NCBI GenBank assembly: GCA_964462985.1
Contig: CAYXAA010000003.1
Span: forward strand, 150,326 to 214,325
Length of the DNA stretch: 64,000 nucleotides
Source of the DNA: CAYXAA01 sp964462985
Lineage (GTDB): Bacteria; Pseudomonadota; Alphaproteobacteria; Rhizobiales; Stappiaceae
Direction of reading: 5' to 3'
Shown here: positions 26,341-34,893 of the stretch, in pieces
How positions within the stretch are numbered: position 1 is the first letter of the stretch
How the letters are laid out: each line of letters opens with the position of its first letter
Position numbers and translations under genes: made by a program
The notes under the pieces: generated by a model
Database searches by the model: none
The model's input: only the letters and a program-made list of their open reading frames with translations
Told to the model about the DNA's origin: nothing

Positions 26341-27159
26341 TCACACCGCCTCCTGCACCGCGCTCAGGAACTGTTTGGTCCGCTCCTTTTGCGGGTTGCC
26401 GAAGATCTGGTCCGGAGGCCCCTGCTCCTCGATTTTGCCGCGGAAGAAAAAGCACACGCGGTGAGAGATTTCCTTCGCAAAGCCCATCTGGTGGGTGACC
26501 ATCAGCATGGTGAGGTTGTGTTCCGCCACGAGCTTGCGGATGACGTTCGTCACCTCGCCGATGACCTCCGGATCAAGCGCCGAAGTTACCTCGTCGAACA
26601 GAAGCACCTTCGGCCGCATTGCAAGCGCGCGGGCGATCGCGACGCGCTGCTGCTGGCCGCCGGAAAGCCGAGACGGGTGCTGGTCAATCTTGTCGGCAAG
26701 CCCGACAAGCCCGAGCAGCTCCACCGCCCGATCTTTCGCCTCCTTCTTCGACAGACCGAGCACGTGGACCGGCGCCTCCATGCAGTTTTCCAGGGCGGTC
26801 ATGTGCGGGAACAGGTTGAAGTGCTGGAAGCACATACCGATGTTGGCCCGCATCTTTCTCAGGTGCTTGGCATCGGCCGGGACCAGCTTTCCGCCACGCT
26901 CCATATGGGTCAGCGGCTCGCCGTCGACATAGATAACGCCGCCGTTGATCGTCTCCAGCGTCATCAGCATTCTGAGGACGGTCGTCTTTCCCGAGCCCGA
27001 TGGCCCGATAACCGTCACCATCTCGCCGGCGGCGACATCAAGGTTGAGGGCGTCCAGCACGACAAGACTGCCGTAGCGCTTGGTGACGTTCATGAAACGC
27101 ACCATAGGCACGTCATCGCCGGTCAGCCGCAGCGGATATGCGGACAGATCTTCGCTCAT
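26341..27159 (-). CDS. ehuA: EhuA, ectoine/hydroxyectoine ABC transporter ATP-binding protein
   Basis: A 272-residue polar-amino-acid-type ATPase with Walker A GPSGSGKTT, the Q-loop in MCFQHFNLFPHM, signature LSGGQQQRVAIARAL and Walker B VLLFDEVTSAL. The ATG at 27159 overlaps the ehuD stop (ATGA), so the two are translationally coupled; the longer open frame upstream belongs to a different frame of ehuD. It energises uptake through EhuC/EhuD. Confidence 0.88.
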   Translation of the reverse strand: MSEDLSAYPLRLTGDDVPMVRFMNVTKRYGSLVVLDALNLDVAAGEMVTVIGPSGSGKTTVLRMLMTLETINGGVIYVDGEPLTHMERGGKLVPADAKHLRKMRANIGMCFQHFNLFPHMTALENCMEAPVHVLGLSKKEAKDRAVELLGLVGLADKIDQHPSRLSGGQQQRVAIARALAMRPKVLLFDEVTSALDPEVIGEVTNVIRKLVAEHNLTMLMVTHQMGFAKEISHRVCFFFRGKIEEQGPPDQIFGNPQKERTKQFLSAVQEAV

Positions 27160-27833
27160 CAGGTCATTCCCAGTTTGCGCCTCACCGCGGCCTCGAACAC
27201 CCGGATGAAGAAGGCGGTCGGCAGAGAGATCATCAGGAAGATCAAACCGACCAGCGTATAAGGCTCCAGAAAGCGGTAGCTTTCCGAGCCTATGGCATTG
27301 GCGGTGTGCATGAGCTCCGCGACACCGATGACGGAAAGCATCGGCGTGTCCTTGAAGATGCCTACCAGGTAGTTGCCCATGCCCGAAAGCGCCGGCGGCA
27401 GCGCCTGCGGGATGATCACCCGGAAGTAGGTCCGCGCCGGGCTGAGGCTGAGGGCCGTGCAAGCCTCCCACTGACCCCGCGGCACGCTCTCGATCCCACC
27501 GCGATAGACCTCGGACAGATAGGCCGCGTAATGCAGGCCGATCGCGATCATGCCGGCGACCCAGGGCGACAGCCGGACACCGAACTGAGGTCCGACGTAG
27601 AACACGAAAAAGATCTGCAGCACCAGCGGCGTCGAACGCACGAACTCCACAGCCTCTCGCACCACCCAGGTCAGCGGGCGAATTGGCGTTCGCTGCGCCA
27701 GCGCCAATACAAGGCCGAGCACTACGGCGATGGCGTAGCCGATTCCGGCGGCAAGCAGCGTGTTGCCGGTCGCCACCACCAGGCGTGGCAGGATGTCGAC
27801 GGTAAAATCCCAGCGCCAATCGAAGCCAAGCAT
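27159..27833 (-). CDS. ehuD: EhuD, ectoine ABC transporter permease
   Basis: A 224-residue permease of the polar amino acid (HisM/GlnP) type with about five membrane helices and the cytoplasmic EAA loop (GQWEACTALSLSPARTYFRVI). It is paired with ehuC, which ends 1 bp before its start. The pair forms the membrane channel. The Ehu assignment rests on the four-gene set and the eut/doe neighbours; a generic amino acid permease would look similar. Confidence 0.82.
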   Translation of the reverse strand: MLGFDWRWDFTVDILPRLVVATGNTLLAAGIGYAIAVVLGLVLALAQRTPIRPLTWVVREAVEFVRSTPLVLQIFFVFYVGPQFGVRLSPWVAGMIAIGLHYAAYLSEVYRGGIESVPRGQWEACTALSLSPARTYFRVIIPQALPPALSGMGNYLVGIFKDTPMLSVIGVAELMHTANAIGSESYRFLEPYTLVGLIFLMISLPTAFFIRVFEAAVRRKLGMT

Positions 27834-27834
27834 G

Positions 27835-28503
27835 TCACGCCCTCGCGCCTATGCGTCGCGCCATGCTCCGTTCGAGCCAGCGCATAAACGGCGTCAGCAT
27901 GAAGCGGGCGAGCACGTAGTAGATGATGAGCGCTGTGCCGAAGGCCTGAGCCGAGAGGAAGGTCGTACCATTGATCTGCTTGACCTGGAACATCAGGTCA
28001 GCAACCGCGATAAGTGCGACGAGAGCCGTGCCCTTCAGAAGCTCGATCAGCAGATTGCCCCAGGACGGCAACATGATCAGAACCGCCTGCGGCAGGATGA
28101 TCCGAATCATTCGCTTGGCAGGCGACATGTTGAGCGCCAGCGCCGCTTCCCACTGCCCCTTGGGTACCGAGAGAATGGCCCCGCGCACCAACTCAGCGCC
28201 ATAGGCGCCGAGATTCATACCAACCGCCACGAAGCCTGCGGTGAACTTTTCCAGCGTGATGCCGAAGAGCGGCAGCACGAAGAAGATCCAATACAGCTGG
28301 ACAAGCAGCGAGGTGCCGCGAAAGATCTCGATATAGACGACGGCAAGTCCGCGCACCAACACGTTGGGCGCCAGACGCATCAAGCCGGCGGCCAGGGCGA
28401 TCGCCACCGCCAGCAGCGCCGAGAGAACCGTCAACGCAATCGTGACGAGCGTGCCGCTGGCGATCCGGTCGCCATACTGACTTAGAAATTCAAAGTAGGA
28501 CAT
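27835..28503 (-). CDS. ehuC: EhuC, ectoine ABC transporter permease
   Basis: A 222-residue polar amino acid-type permease with about five helices and the EAA loop GQWEAALALNMSPAKRMIRII. The ATG at 28503 begins MSYFEFLSQYGDRIASG, the normal N-terminus; the longer frame starting at 28611 is not needed. It follows ehuB after a 125-bp gap, which may lower its expression relative to the binding protein. Confidence 0.83.
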   Translation of the reverse strand: MSYFEFLSQYGDRIASGTLVTIALTVLSALLAVAIALAAGLMRLAPNVLVRGLAVVYIEIFRGTSLLVQLYWIFFVLPLFGITLEKFTAGFVAVGMNLGAYGAELVRGAILSVPKGQWEAALALNMSPAKRMIRIILPQAVLIMLPSWGNLLIELLKGTALVALIAVADLMFQVKQINGTTFLSAQAFGTALIIYYVLARFMLTPFMRWLERSMARRIGARA

Positions 28504-28628
28504 GCCGCCCAGCCCTTGCTCTCGGACCCTGTTCAAGGCGGAAAGCCCGGGCAGCAGACCCCGCCCGGATGGGGGAGACGGGGCGGCAGGCTGGCACTGC
28601 CCGCCCGCCACTCACCGTCATCGTCATG

Positions 28629-29477
28629 TCAGCGGTTGGCGCAGACCCACTCAGTGGTCCTGTCGCCGGGCAGCGAGCCCTCGTCGTAGCCGTATTCAGC
28701 AACGGAAGCGAGCATCTCGTCGGAGCCGAGATACTTGGTTTGGGCCTCGTTGAACTTGTCGAGGAAGTCCTGATCCGCCTTGCGGAAACCGATTCCGGCC
28801 CAGTTGAACGAGTCTTCCGGCATCGCATTCGGGTCGGTGACCTCGACGGCGCCGTTCGAGCTGTCGGCCAACTGCTTCATCGTGAAGTAGGTACCGGCAC
28901 CGGCGTCGGCACGTCCGGCGCGCACGGCAGCCAGGATCTCGGTCGGTCCGGGCACCTGCATGATGTTGGATTCCGGCACCCCGGCAGCCTTGGCGGCCTC
29001 GATGTTGGAGTAGCCGGCACCGGTGACCATCACGGCGTTGTTCTCGACGAGGGAAGCATAGTCACTGATGTTCTTCGGATTGCCTGGCGCGACGATGAAG
29101 CCGTCGCCGACCTTCGCCATCGGCTCTGAGAAGGCGATGTTCTCGCAGCGGCTTGCCAGAATGTTCATGCCGCCGGTCACAATGTCGAACCGGTTGGCGT
29201 TGAGGCCGGGAATGAGCCCACCCCACTCGGTCTGCACCGGTTCGATGTTCTCGTAGCCCATCGTCTTGAGCACACCGATCGTGTAGACGTTCACGAAGCC
29301 CTTCGGGCTACCGTCGTCGCCCGGATAGGCGAAGGGCACTTCATTGGCGAAGCCGATTCGGATCGGCTCACCGGCCTCGATGCGGTCCATCAGCGGCCCC
29401 GCGCCGGCCGCAGAAATGCCGGATGCGGCCGCGATCAGGCAGCCAGCCAAAAGTCCCTTAATGGTCGTCGATTTCAT
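28629..29477 (-). CDS. ehuB: EhuB, ectoine/hydroxyectoine solute-binding protein
   Basis: A 282-residue periplasmic binding protein with a signal peptide (about 1-26) and the SBP_bac_3 pattern IRIGFANEVPFAY ... EWGGLIPGLNANRFDIVTGGM. These match EhuB from rhizobia, which binds ectoine and hydroxyectoine tightly. AGGGGAT sits just before ATG 29477. The gene is first in ehuBCDA and is divergent from doeA; a TTGTGTACAA palindrome lies 35 bp upstream of its start codon. Confidence 0.86.
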   Translation of the reverse strand: MKSTTIKGLLAGCLIAAASGISAAGAGPLMDRIEAGEPIRIGFANEVPFAYPGDDGSPKGFVNVYTIGVLKTMGYENIEPVQTEWGGLIPGLNANRFDIVTGGMNILASRCENIAFSEPMAKVGDGFIVAPGNPKNISDYASLVENNAVMVTGAGYSNIEAAKAAGVPESNIMQVPGPTEILAAVRAGRADAGAGTYFTMKQLADSSNGAVEVTDPNAMPEDSFNWAGIGFRKADQDFLDKFNEAQTKYLGSDEMLASVAEYGYDEGSLPGDRTTEWVCANR

Positions 29478-29511
29478 CGCGCTATCCCCTATCTGTTGGA
29501 TTATTTTTCTG

Positions 29512-29521
29512 TTGTGTACAA
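29512..29521. promoter_or_regulatory. palindromic operator, ehuB side
   Basis: TTGTGTACAA, a perfect TTGT-N2-ACAA inverted repeat 35 bp upstream of the ehuB start. It is identical to the site at 29596 and resembles operators of FadR/FCD-type GntR regulators, one of which is encoded at 32210. Confidence 0.65.
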
Positions 29522-29595
29522 GCTTCACCAGCTTTGGCGTCATGTCAACAACTTTCCCTCGCTTTTTCCCGTGAATGATGTCATTGGCAGTTATG

Positions 29596-29605
29596 TTGTG
29601 TACAA
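29596..29605. promoter_or_regulatory. palindromic operator, doeA side
   Basis: A second TTGTGTACAA, here within a longer AT.TTGT..ACAA.AT symmetry, 39 bp upstream of the doeA start. The two copies are 84 bp apart start to start, about eight helical turns, which would place bound dimers on one face and allow looping. Confidence 0.65.
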
Positions 29606-29644
29606 TATGAGGGTGCCGCCTACTGCGCCCACCGGGAGGACTTC

Positions 29645-30829
29645 ATGCCCGCATTGCAACTGCCCTTCTCCCAACAAGAATATGACCGCCGCCTTGCCAA
29701 GGTTCGGCGGTCCATGGCCGACGCCGGACTCGACATCCTGTTCGTCGAGGATCCCTCCAACATGGCCTGGCTCACCGGCTATGACGGATGGTCCTTCTAT
29801 GTGCACCAGGGTGTGATCGTGCTGCCGGACGCCGACCCGATCTGGTGGGGACGATCGCAAGATGCCAACGGTGCGCGCCGCACCGTCTGGATGGCCGAGG
29901 ACCGTATCGTACCCTACGCGGACCACTACGTTCAGTCGACGGTGCGCCATCCGATGCAGGCACTGGCGGCATTGTTGCGGGACAACGGCGCCGAGCGTGC
30001 CCGCATTGGTGTGGAGTTAGAGAATTATTATTTTTCGGCAAAGGCTTACCTGACTTTGCGCGAAGAGCTGCCTCAGGCCTCTTTCGTCGACGCGACAGCG
30101 CTTGTGAACCGGGCGCGCGGCGTCAAGTCGGACGAGGAGGTCGCCTTCATGCGCAAGGCGGCGCGGATCGCCGAGAAGGTGGTTGACGGCATTCTGGAGA
30201 GGATCGAGCCGGGATTGCCGAAGAACGAGCTTGTTGCCGAGATCTATGGCGACGCCGTGCGTGGAGTCGGCGAGGACTGGGGCGACTATCCGGCCATTGT
30301 GCCACTGCTGCCCAGCGGGCCTGACGCCGCCGCACCCCACCTCACCTGGGACGGTCGTCCGTTTAAGACCGGGGAGGCAACCTTTTTCGAGATTGCCGGC
30401 TGTTATCGCCGTTATCATACGCCGTTCTGTCGCACCGTCTTCCTCGGCACGCCGCCGAAATTTCTTCTGGAGGCGGAGAAGGCGCTCGTCGAGGGTCTGG
30501 AGGCCGGTCTGGAGAAGGCAGTCGCAGGAAACCGCGCCTGCGACATCGCCAATGCGCTGGCAGCGCCGCTGGAGCGCGCCGGGATCAAGCGCGGCGCCCG
30601 CTGCGGCTATCCAATCGGCATGTCGTATCCGCCCGATTGGGGCGAGCGGACGATTTCTCTGCGGGCCGAAGATGAAACCGTTCTCGAGCCCGGGATGACC
30701 TTCCATTTCATGCCGGGTTTGTGGATGGACGATTGGGGACTTGAAATCACCGAGAGCATTCTCATCCGCGAAAGCGGCCCGGCCGAATGCTTCTGCAATC
30801 GGCCGCGGAAACTGTTCGTGAAGGCATAG
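29645..30829 (+). CDS. doeA: ectoine hydrolase (EutD/DoeA, creatinase-like)
   Basis: A 394-residue M24-type protein with the distinctive N-terminal block DPSNMAWLTGYDGWSFYVHQ and WWGRSQDANGARRT of ectoine hydrolases. The catalytic domain shows FFEIAGCYRRYHTPFCRTVF in place of the metal-binding aspartates of aminopeptidase P, consistent with the metal-free EutD mechanism. It opens the ectoine ring to acetyl-diaminobutyrate. GGGAGG lies 6 nt before the ATG. It is divergent from ehuB and followed by an M20 deacetylase. Confidence 0.88.
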   Translation: MPALQLPFSQQEYDRRLAKVRRSMADAGLDILFVEDPSNMAWLTGYDGWSFYVHQGVIVLPDADPIWWGRSQDANGARRTVWMAEDRIVPYADHYVQSTVRHPMQALAALLRDNGAERARIGVELENYYFSAKAYLTLREELPQASFVDATALVNRARGVKSDEEVAFMRKAARIAEKVVDGILERIEPGLPKNELVAEIYGDAVRGVGEDWGDYPAIVPLLPSGPDAAAPHLTWDGRPFKTGEATFFEIAGCYRRYHTPFCRTVFLGTPPKFLLEAEKALVEGLEAGLEKAVAGNRACDIANALAAPLERAGIKRGARCGYPIGMSYPPDWGERTISLRAEDETVLEPGMTFHFMPGLWMDDWGLEITESILIRESGPAECFCNRPRKLFVKA

Positions 30830-30893
30830 GCGCGATGAGGGGCTATCGCGGGTGCATTGTCCGTGACGGACTCGTGGTCGCTACGCGCGGAGC

Positions 30894-30920
30894 CCCTCTC
30901 TCCCAAGACGGGAGAGAGGG
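30894..30920. repeat. perfect intergenic hairpin
   Basis: An 11-bp perfect inverted repeat (CCCTCTCTCCC/GGGAGAGAGGG, loop AAGAC) between doeA and the deacetylase, without a T-run. Its base pattern resembles the element at 26225-26268. Confidence 0.6.
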
Positions 30921-31037
30921 ATCCGCGAACCACGTCGCCATAAGATCAACCCTCTCCAGCACATCGGACTTCACCGGCTTCTCCGCCTTGGGACCATTCC
31001 GTCCAAAGGTTTGGCTGACGAGTGGCTCGAATCCAGC

Positions 31038-32213
31038 ATGACCTCCCCTACCCTCCTCGACGAAACCAAAGCCATCCTGGCCGATCTCGTCGCCTTTCCG
31101 ACCGTTTCGTCGGACAGCAACCAGGACCTCATTGCCTATGCGGCCGAACGATTGCGCGCGTGCGATGCCCGCATCAGCCTGATGCACGACGAAAGCGGCC
31201 GGAAGTCCAACCTTTTCGCCTCCATTGGCCCGGACAGCGGTCGCGGTATCGTGCTGTCGGGCCATACCGACGTTGTGCCTGTTGACGGGCAGGACTGGAC
31301 CTCGGACCCCTTCACACTGCGCGAGGACGGTGACCGGCTCTATGGCCGCGGAACTTGCGACATGAAGGGCTTCATCGCGGCCGCACTTGCTGCCGCACCG
31401 AGTTTCGCTGCAGCCGAACTCGCCAGGCCGATCCACTTCGCCTTCACCTACGACGAGGAGGTCGGTTGCTTTGGCGCTCGCCATCTCGTTGCAGAACTTG
31501 CCGCGAGCCGGGTCCGGCCCGCCGTCGCCATCATCGGTGAGCCGACCATGATGAAGGTAATCGAGGGCCACAAAGGCTGTTACGAGTACACCACCCGGTT
31601 CAAGGGGCGCGAGGGGCACGGCTCGGTGCCCGACAGGGGGGCCAACGCCGTGGAGGCCGCCGCGCGTTACATTGGCCGGATGATGGACCTTGCCGACGAA
31701 GTCAAGGCCACAGTTCCAAGGGGCAACCGCTTCGATCCGCCATGGACGACGGTTCAGGTCGGACGCATCGCCGGCGGCAACGCCCGTAACACGATCGCCG
31801 GCCAGTGCGAGGTCGAGTGGGAGATCCGGCCGATCAACCGCCAGGATGCGCAACACATCAAATCCGGCCTCCTGCACTACTGCGACCACGTGCTGTTGCC
31901 GGCAATGCGACGCACTGCGCCCGAGGCCGAAATCGTCACCGAGGTGATTGGCGAGGTTGAGGGGCTCGAACCCGTCGCCGACAACGAGGCTCGGGACATC
32001 ATCTATGAGCTGACCGGCGAGAGCACCGCCGACGTGGTCTCGTTCGGCACCGAGGCGGGACTGTTTCAGTCGCTTGGAATGTCGGCCGTCGTCTGCGGAC
32101 CGGGTTCGATCGCCCAGGCGCACAAGCCGGACGAATACATCGAGATCGACGAGTTGATACGGTGCCTCGATATGCTTAATGGCCTGAAGACCAAGCTGGA
32201 AGCAGACCGATGA
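31038..32213 (+). CDS. M20 family deacetylase (ArgE-like), candidate N-acetyl-diaminobutyrate deacetylase
   Basis: A 391-residue zinc peptidase-like enzyme with the M20 metal ligands in SGHTDVVPVDGQ, GTCDMKG, TYDEEVGCFGA, IGEPT and the late AHKPDEYIEID. It looks like acetylornithine deacetylase (ArgE). In this locus the expected deacetylase, EutE/DoeB, belongs to the unrelated AstE/aspartoacylase family and is absent, so the M20 enzyme may do that step. It follows doeA after 208 bp and overlaps the GntR gene (ATGA). ArgE activity cannot be excluded. Confidence 0.75.
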   Translation: MTSPTLLDETKAILADLVAFPTVSSDSNQDLIAYAAERLRACDARISLMHDESGRKSNLFASIGPDSGRGIVLSGHTDVVPVDGQDWTSDPFTLREDGDRLYGRGTCDMKGFIAAALAAAPSFAAAELARPIHFAFTYDEEVGCFGARHLVAELAASRVRPAVAIIGEPTMMKVIEGHKGCYEYTTRFKGREGHGSVPDRGANAVEAAARYIGRMMDLADEVKATVPRGNRFDPPWTTVQVGRIAGGNARNTIAGQCEVEWEIRPINRQDAQHIKSGLLHYCDHVLLPAMRRTAPEAEIVTEVIGEVEGLEPVADNEARDIIYELTGESTADVVSFGTEAGLFQSLGMSAVVCGPGSIAQAHKPDEYIEIDELIRCLDMLNGLKTKLEADR

Positions 32214-32962
32214 GCGATGCCGAAACCGCGACGAGCCCGGCCGCTCCCGCCGTCATACTGCGGCCGGACGGCGGGCTTGCGGGCGGTGCCCGGGAGCGGT
32301 TTCAGCGCCTCTATCACATCCTGAGAAGCCGGATCTGCCTGTTGGACTACCCACCCGGCACCCGCCTCAGCGAGGAAGTGCTCGCAACCGAATTCGGCGT
32401 GAGCCGGACCCCGCTGCGCCGGGTTCTCGGCAGGCTGGAGACAGAGGGTCTGCTCACCTCGGTTCACGGCGTCGGCACGATCGTCACCGATGTCGATATC
32501 GAGGCGCTGACGCAGGTCTATCAGCTTCGCCTGGAACTGGATACCCAGATCGGCAAGCTCTCGCCCGTTCCACCATCGGAGGAGACACTCGCGCTGTTCC
32601 GCGACCTGTGCCAGCGCACACAGGAACTCATCGCCCGACCGGAGCCGAGGGAATTCGCTACGATCAACATGGAGTTCTTCCACGCCCTGATGCGGCTTAC
32701 GGCCAACGAGCCGCTGCAGGCGATTTCGGAACGGCTCTACTACCAGACATCGCGGATCTGGCTGAAGTCGCTTTCACAGCTGCAGGTCGGCCGGGACGAC
32801 TATCTCGCACGAGAGGTCTTCATCTTCTCGCGCGAGGTCGCTGACATCCTCACCGCGATCGAGATCGGCGATCTCGAGGCGGTTGGCCACCTGCGCCGCT
32901 CGCACGTTGCGATGAGCTTCGCCCGGCTCCGCTCGCAGCCGCACAACCAAGTCTCGGACTGA
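32210..32962 (+). CDS. GntR family (FCD-type) transcriptional regulator
   Basis: A 250-residue regulator with a winged helix at about residues 26-95 (GTRLSEEVLATEFGVSRTPLRRVLGRLETEGLL) and a helical FCD effector domain after it. Its start overlaps the deacetylase stop, so both are made together. It is the best candidate to bind the two TTGTGTACAA palindromes between ehuB and doeA. Known ectoine loci in other Alphaproteobacteria use EnuR, a MocR/PdxR-type GntR protein with an aminotransferase domain, which this protein lacks. Confidence 0.82.
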   Translation: MSDAETATSPAAPAVILRPDGGLAGGARERFQRLYHILRSRICLLDYPPGTRLSEEVLATEFGVSRTPLRRVLGRLETEGLLTSVHGVGTIVTDVDIEALTQVYQLRLELDTQIGKLSPVPPSEETLALFRDLCQRTQELIARPEPREFATINMEFFHALMRLTANEPLQAISERLYYQTSRIWLKSLSQLQVGRDDYLAREVFIFSREVADILTAIEIGDLEAVGHLRRSHVAMSFARLRSQPHNQVSD

Positions 32963-33066
32963 TCAGCGCCCACGCCAAGTAGGGGTTTCCTACCAGCCTT
33001 TTCTCCTTGCCCCGCTGTCATCGCTGTGCGAAGTCCGGTGAAAATCAACTGATGCGGGGAAACGAC

Positions 33067-34083
33067 ATGCTCAGCCTTTCACGCAAGCTTGCCAGCGCGC
33101 TGACCCTCGGCGCTGCCATTGGCCTCGCGCTGCCGGCGGCGGCCGCAGACAAGATCAACATTGGCCTGCTGTCGCTTACCTCGCACTCCCCGAGCATCAT
33201 CGCCGAAGCCAAGGGCTATTTCGCCGAGCAGGAGCTCGAGGTCGAGTTCGTCTCGTTCCAGGCCGCGCAGCCGATGGCGGTCGCCATCGCCTCGGGCGAC
33301 GTTGATTTCGGGATGACTGCGATCTCTGGTGGTCTCATCAGCCTTGCCGACAAGGACGTCATCAAGGTCATCGGCGGCGCCCTCCAAGAGACGCCCGATG
33401 TCGAGGGCCAGAAGATCCTCGCTTCAAAGACGGCCTATGACGCCGGTCTAAAGACACCTGCCGACCTCAAGGGTCACAGCTTCGGCATCACCACCACCGG
33501 CTCGTCTTTCCATTACATGGCACACAAGGTCGCCGACAAGGAAGGCTTCGCGCGCTCCGAGATCTCATTGAAGCCGCTGCAGAAGGTGCCGGCTGTCATT
33601 GCCGCCCTGAAAAGTGGCCAGATCGATGCTTGGTCGATCGTGCCCAACATCGCCGACGCCCTGACCAAGGGGCCTGAAGTCGTCGAGATCGGCAAGGTAG
33701 CCGACTACATCGATAATTATCAGGTGACGACCGTCTTCACCTCCACGAGCAACGTCACCGGCAAGCCGGACCTGGTGAAGCGTTTCCTGACTGGCCTTTC
33801 CAAGGGCATTGCCGACTACAACGCCGCCTTCGTCGACAAGACCCTGGGCGAGGAGGAGACGGCAGAGATCGTCAAGGCGATCCACCAGTACATCTACAAC
33901 GATCAGCCGCTCGAAAAGGCCGACCCACTTATTCGCGCCGGCGCCATGCGCATGAATGAAGGCGCTGCGTTGAGCCTGGCCAGCGTCGAGGATCAGCTTG
34001 AGTGGTTCAAGTCGGAAGGGCTCGTGCCCGAAACCGTGACGATGGAGAAGCTGGTCGACACCAGCTTCGTCGAAACGCGCTGA
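33067..34083 (+). CDS. NitT/TauT-type ABC transporter solute-binding protein
   Basis: A 338-residue periplasmic protein with a signal peptide (about 1-26, AAA cleavage region) and the SsuA/TauA-like pattern INIGLLSLTSHSPSIIAEAKGYFAEQ and FGITTTGSSFHYMA. Relatives bind sulfonates, nitrate, pyrimidine precursors or other small anions; the ligand here is unknown. ATG 33067 is preceded by GGGGAA. It is first in a three-gene transporter operon and is followed by a strong hairpin that probably limits expression of the other subunits. Confidence 0.8.
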   Translation: MLSLSRKLASALTLGAAIGLALPAAAADKINIGLLSLTSHSPSIIAEAKGYFAEQELEVEFVSFQAAQPMAVAIASGDVDFGMTAISGGLISLADKDVIKVIGGALQETPDVEGQKILASKTAYDAGLKTPADLKGHSFGITTTGSSFHYMAHKVADKEGFARSEISLKPLQKVPAVIAALKSGQIDAWSIVPNIADALTKGPEVVEIGKVADYIDNYQVTTVFTSTSNVTGKPDLVKRFLTGLSKGIADYNAAFVDKTLGEEETAEIVKAIHQYIYNDQPLEKADPLIRAGAMRMNEGAALSLASVEDQLEWFKSEGLVPETVTMEKLVDTSFVETR

Positions 34084-34090
34084 CCCGCAG

Positions 34091-34118
34091 CCGCCCCGGC
34101 CAAACGGGGCGGTCTTTT
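34091..34118 (+). terminator. intra-operon terminator after the binding-protein gene
   Basis: An 8-bp stem CCGCCCCG/CGGGGCGG with loop GCCAAA, followed by TCTTTT. It ends only 4 bp before the next start codon, so the ATPase gene's ribosome site overlaps the hairpin. Confidence 0.8.
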
Positions 34119-34122
34119 GCCC

Positions 34123-34893
34123 ATGCAGCTCATCGCCCAAAACATTCGCCACCATTACAGCGGCACGCCCGTTCTAGAAGACATTTCCTTCACCATCGGC
34201 GAGGGCGAAATCGTCTGCGTGGTTGGTCCGTCGGGCTGCGGCAAGTCGACCTTTCTGCGCATTGCCGGAGGTCTTGAGAAACCCGAAGGCGGCGAAATGC
34301 TGATGGCGGGCGACGTACCCGCGGGCTCGCTCAATCCGCTGACCTACGTCTTCCAGGACTTCGCCCTGCTGCCGTGGCGCACCGTGGCGGGCAATATCAG
34401 CCTGGTGCTGGAAGATCACGGCATCAAGGGCGCCGCGGCTCGCGCCATCATCGACGACGTGCTTGCCCGCACCAATTTGTCCGACTTTGCCAAGGCCCTG
34501 CCCCGCCAGCTTTCCGGCGGCATGAAGCAGCGCGTGGCGATCGCCCGGGCACTTGCAGTCAGGCCAGCGGTCATGCTGATGGACGAGCCGCTGTCGGCGC
34601 TCGACAGCCAGACGCGGGAACTCCTGATGGACGACCTGGTCTCACTATGGAGTCGGGAACGGTTCTCGGCCTGCTACGTCACTCACAATCTCGGCGAAGC
34701 CGTGCGACTCGGCAGCCGCATCGTCGTGCTGTCGCGCCGGCCGGGTCGCATCCGGGAAGTCGTCGAGATCGATATGCCTATCGACCAGCGGGCCGAGCGA
34801 ATGGTGGAACTCGAGGCGCTGCAACGGCGAGTCTGGCACATCATGCGCGAGGAGGCACGTGAGGCCGACAGGGAGATCGCCAATGTCGTATGA
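34123..34893 (+). CDS. NitT/TauT-type ABC transporter ATP-binding protein
   Basis: A 256-residue ATPase with Walker A VGPSGCGKST, signature LSGGMKQRVAIARAL and Walker B VMLMDEPLSALD. The ATG at 34123 directly follows a terminator-like hairpin, leaving no clear Shine-Dalgarno sequence. Its 3' end overlaps the permease start by 11 bp. It should power the importer formed with the neighbouring permease. Confidence 0.88.
   Translation: MQLIAQNIRHHYSGTPVLEDISFTIGEGEIVCVVGPSGCGKSTFLRIAGGLEKPEGGEMLMAGDVPAGSLNPLTYVFQDFALLPWRTVAGNISLVLEDHGIKGAAARAIIDDVLARTNLSDFAKALPRQLSGGMKQRVAIARALAVRPAVMLMDEPLSALDSQTRELLMDDLVSLWSRERFSACYVTHNLGEAVRLGSRIVVLSRRPGRIREVVEIDMPIDQRAERMVELEALQRRVWHIMREEAREADREIANVV

Noticed and set aside
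31038..32213. Calling the deacetylase DoeB/EutE
   Set aside because: The M20 metal-ligand pattern belongs to a different fold family from EutE/DoeB, so the gene symbol is not justified.
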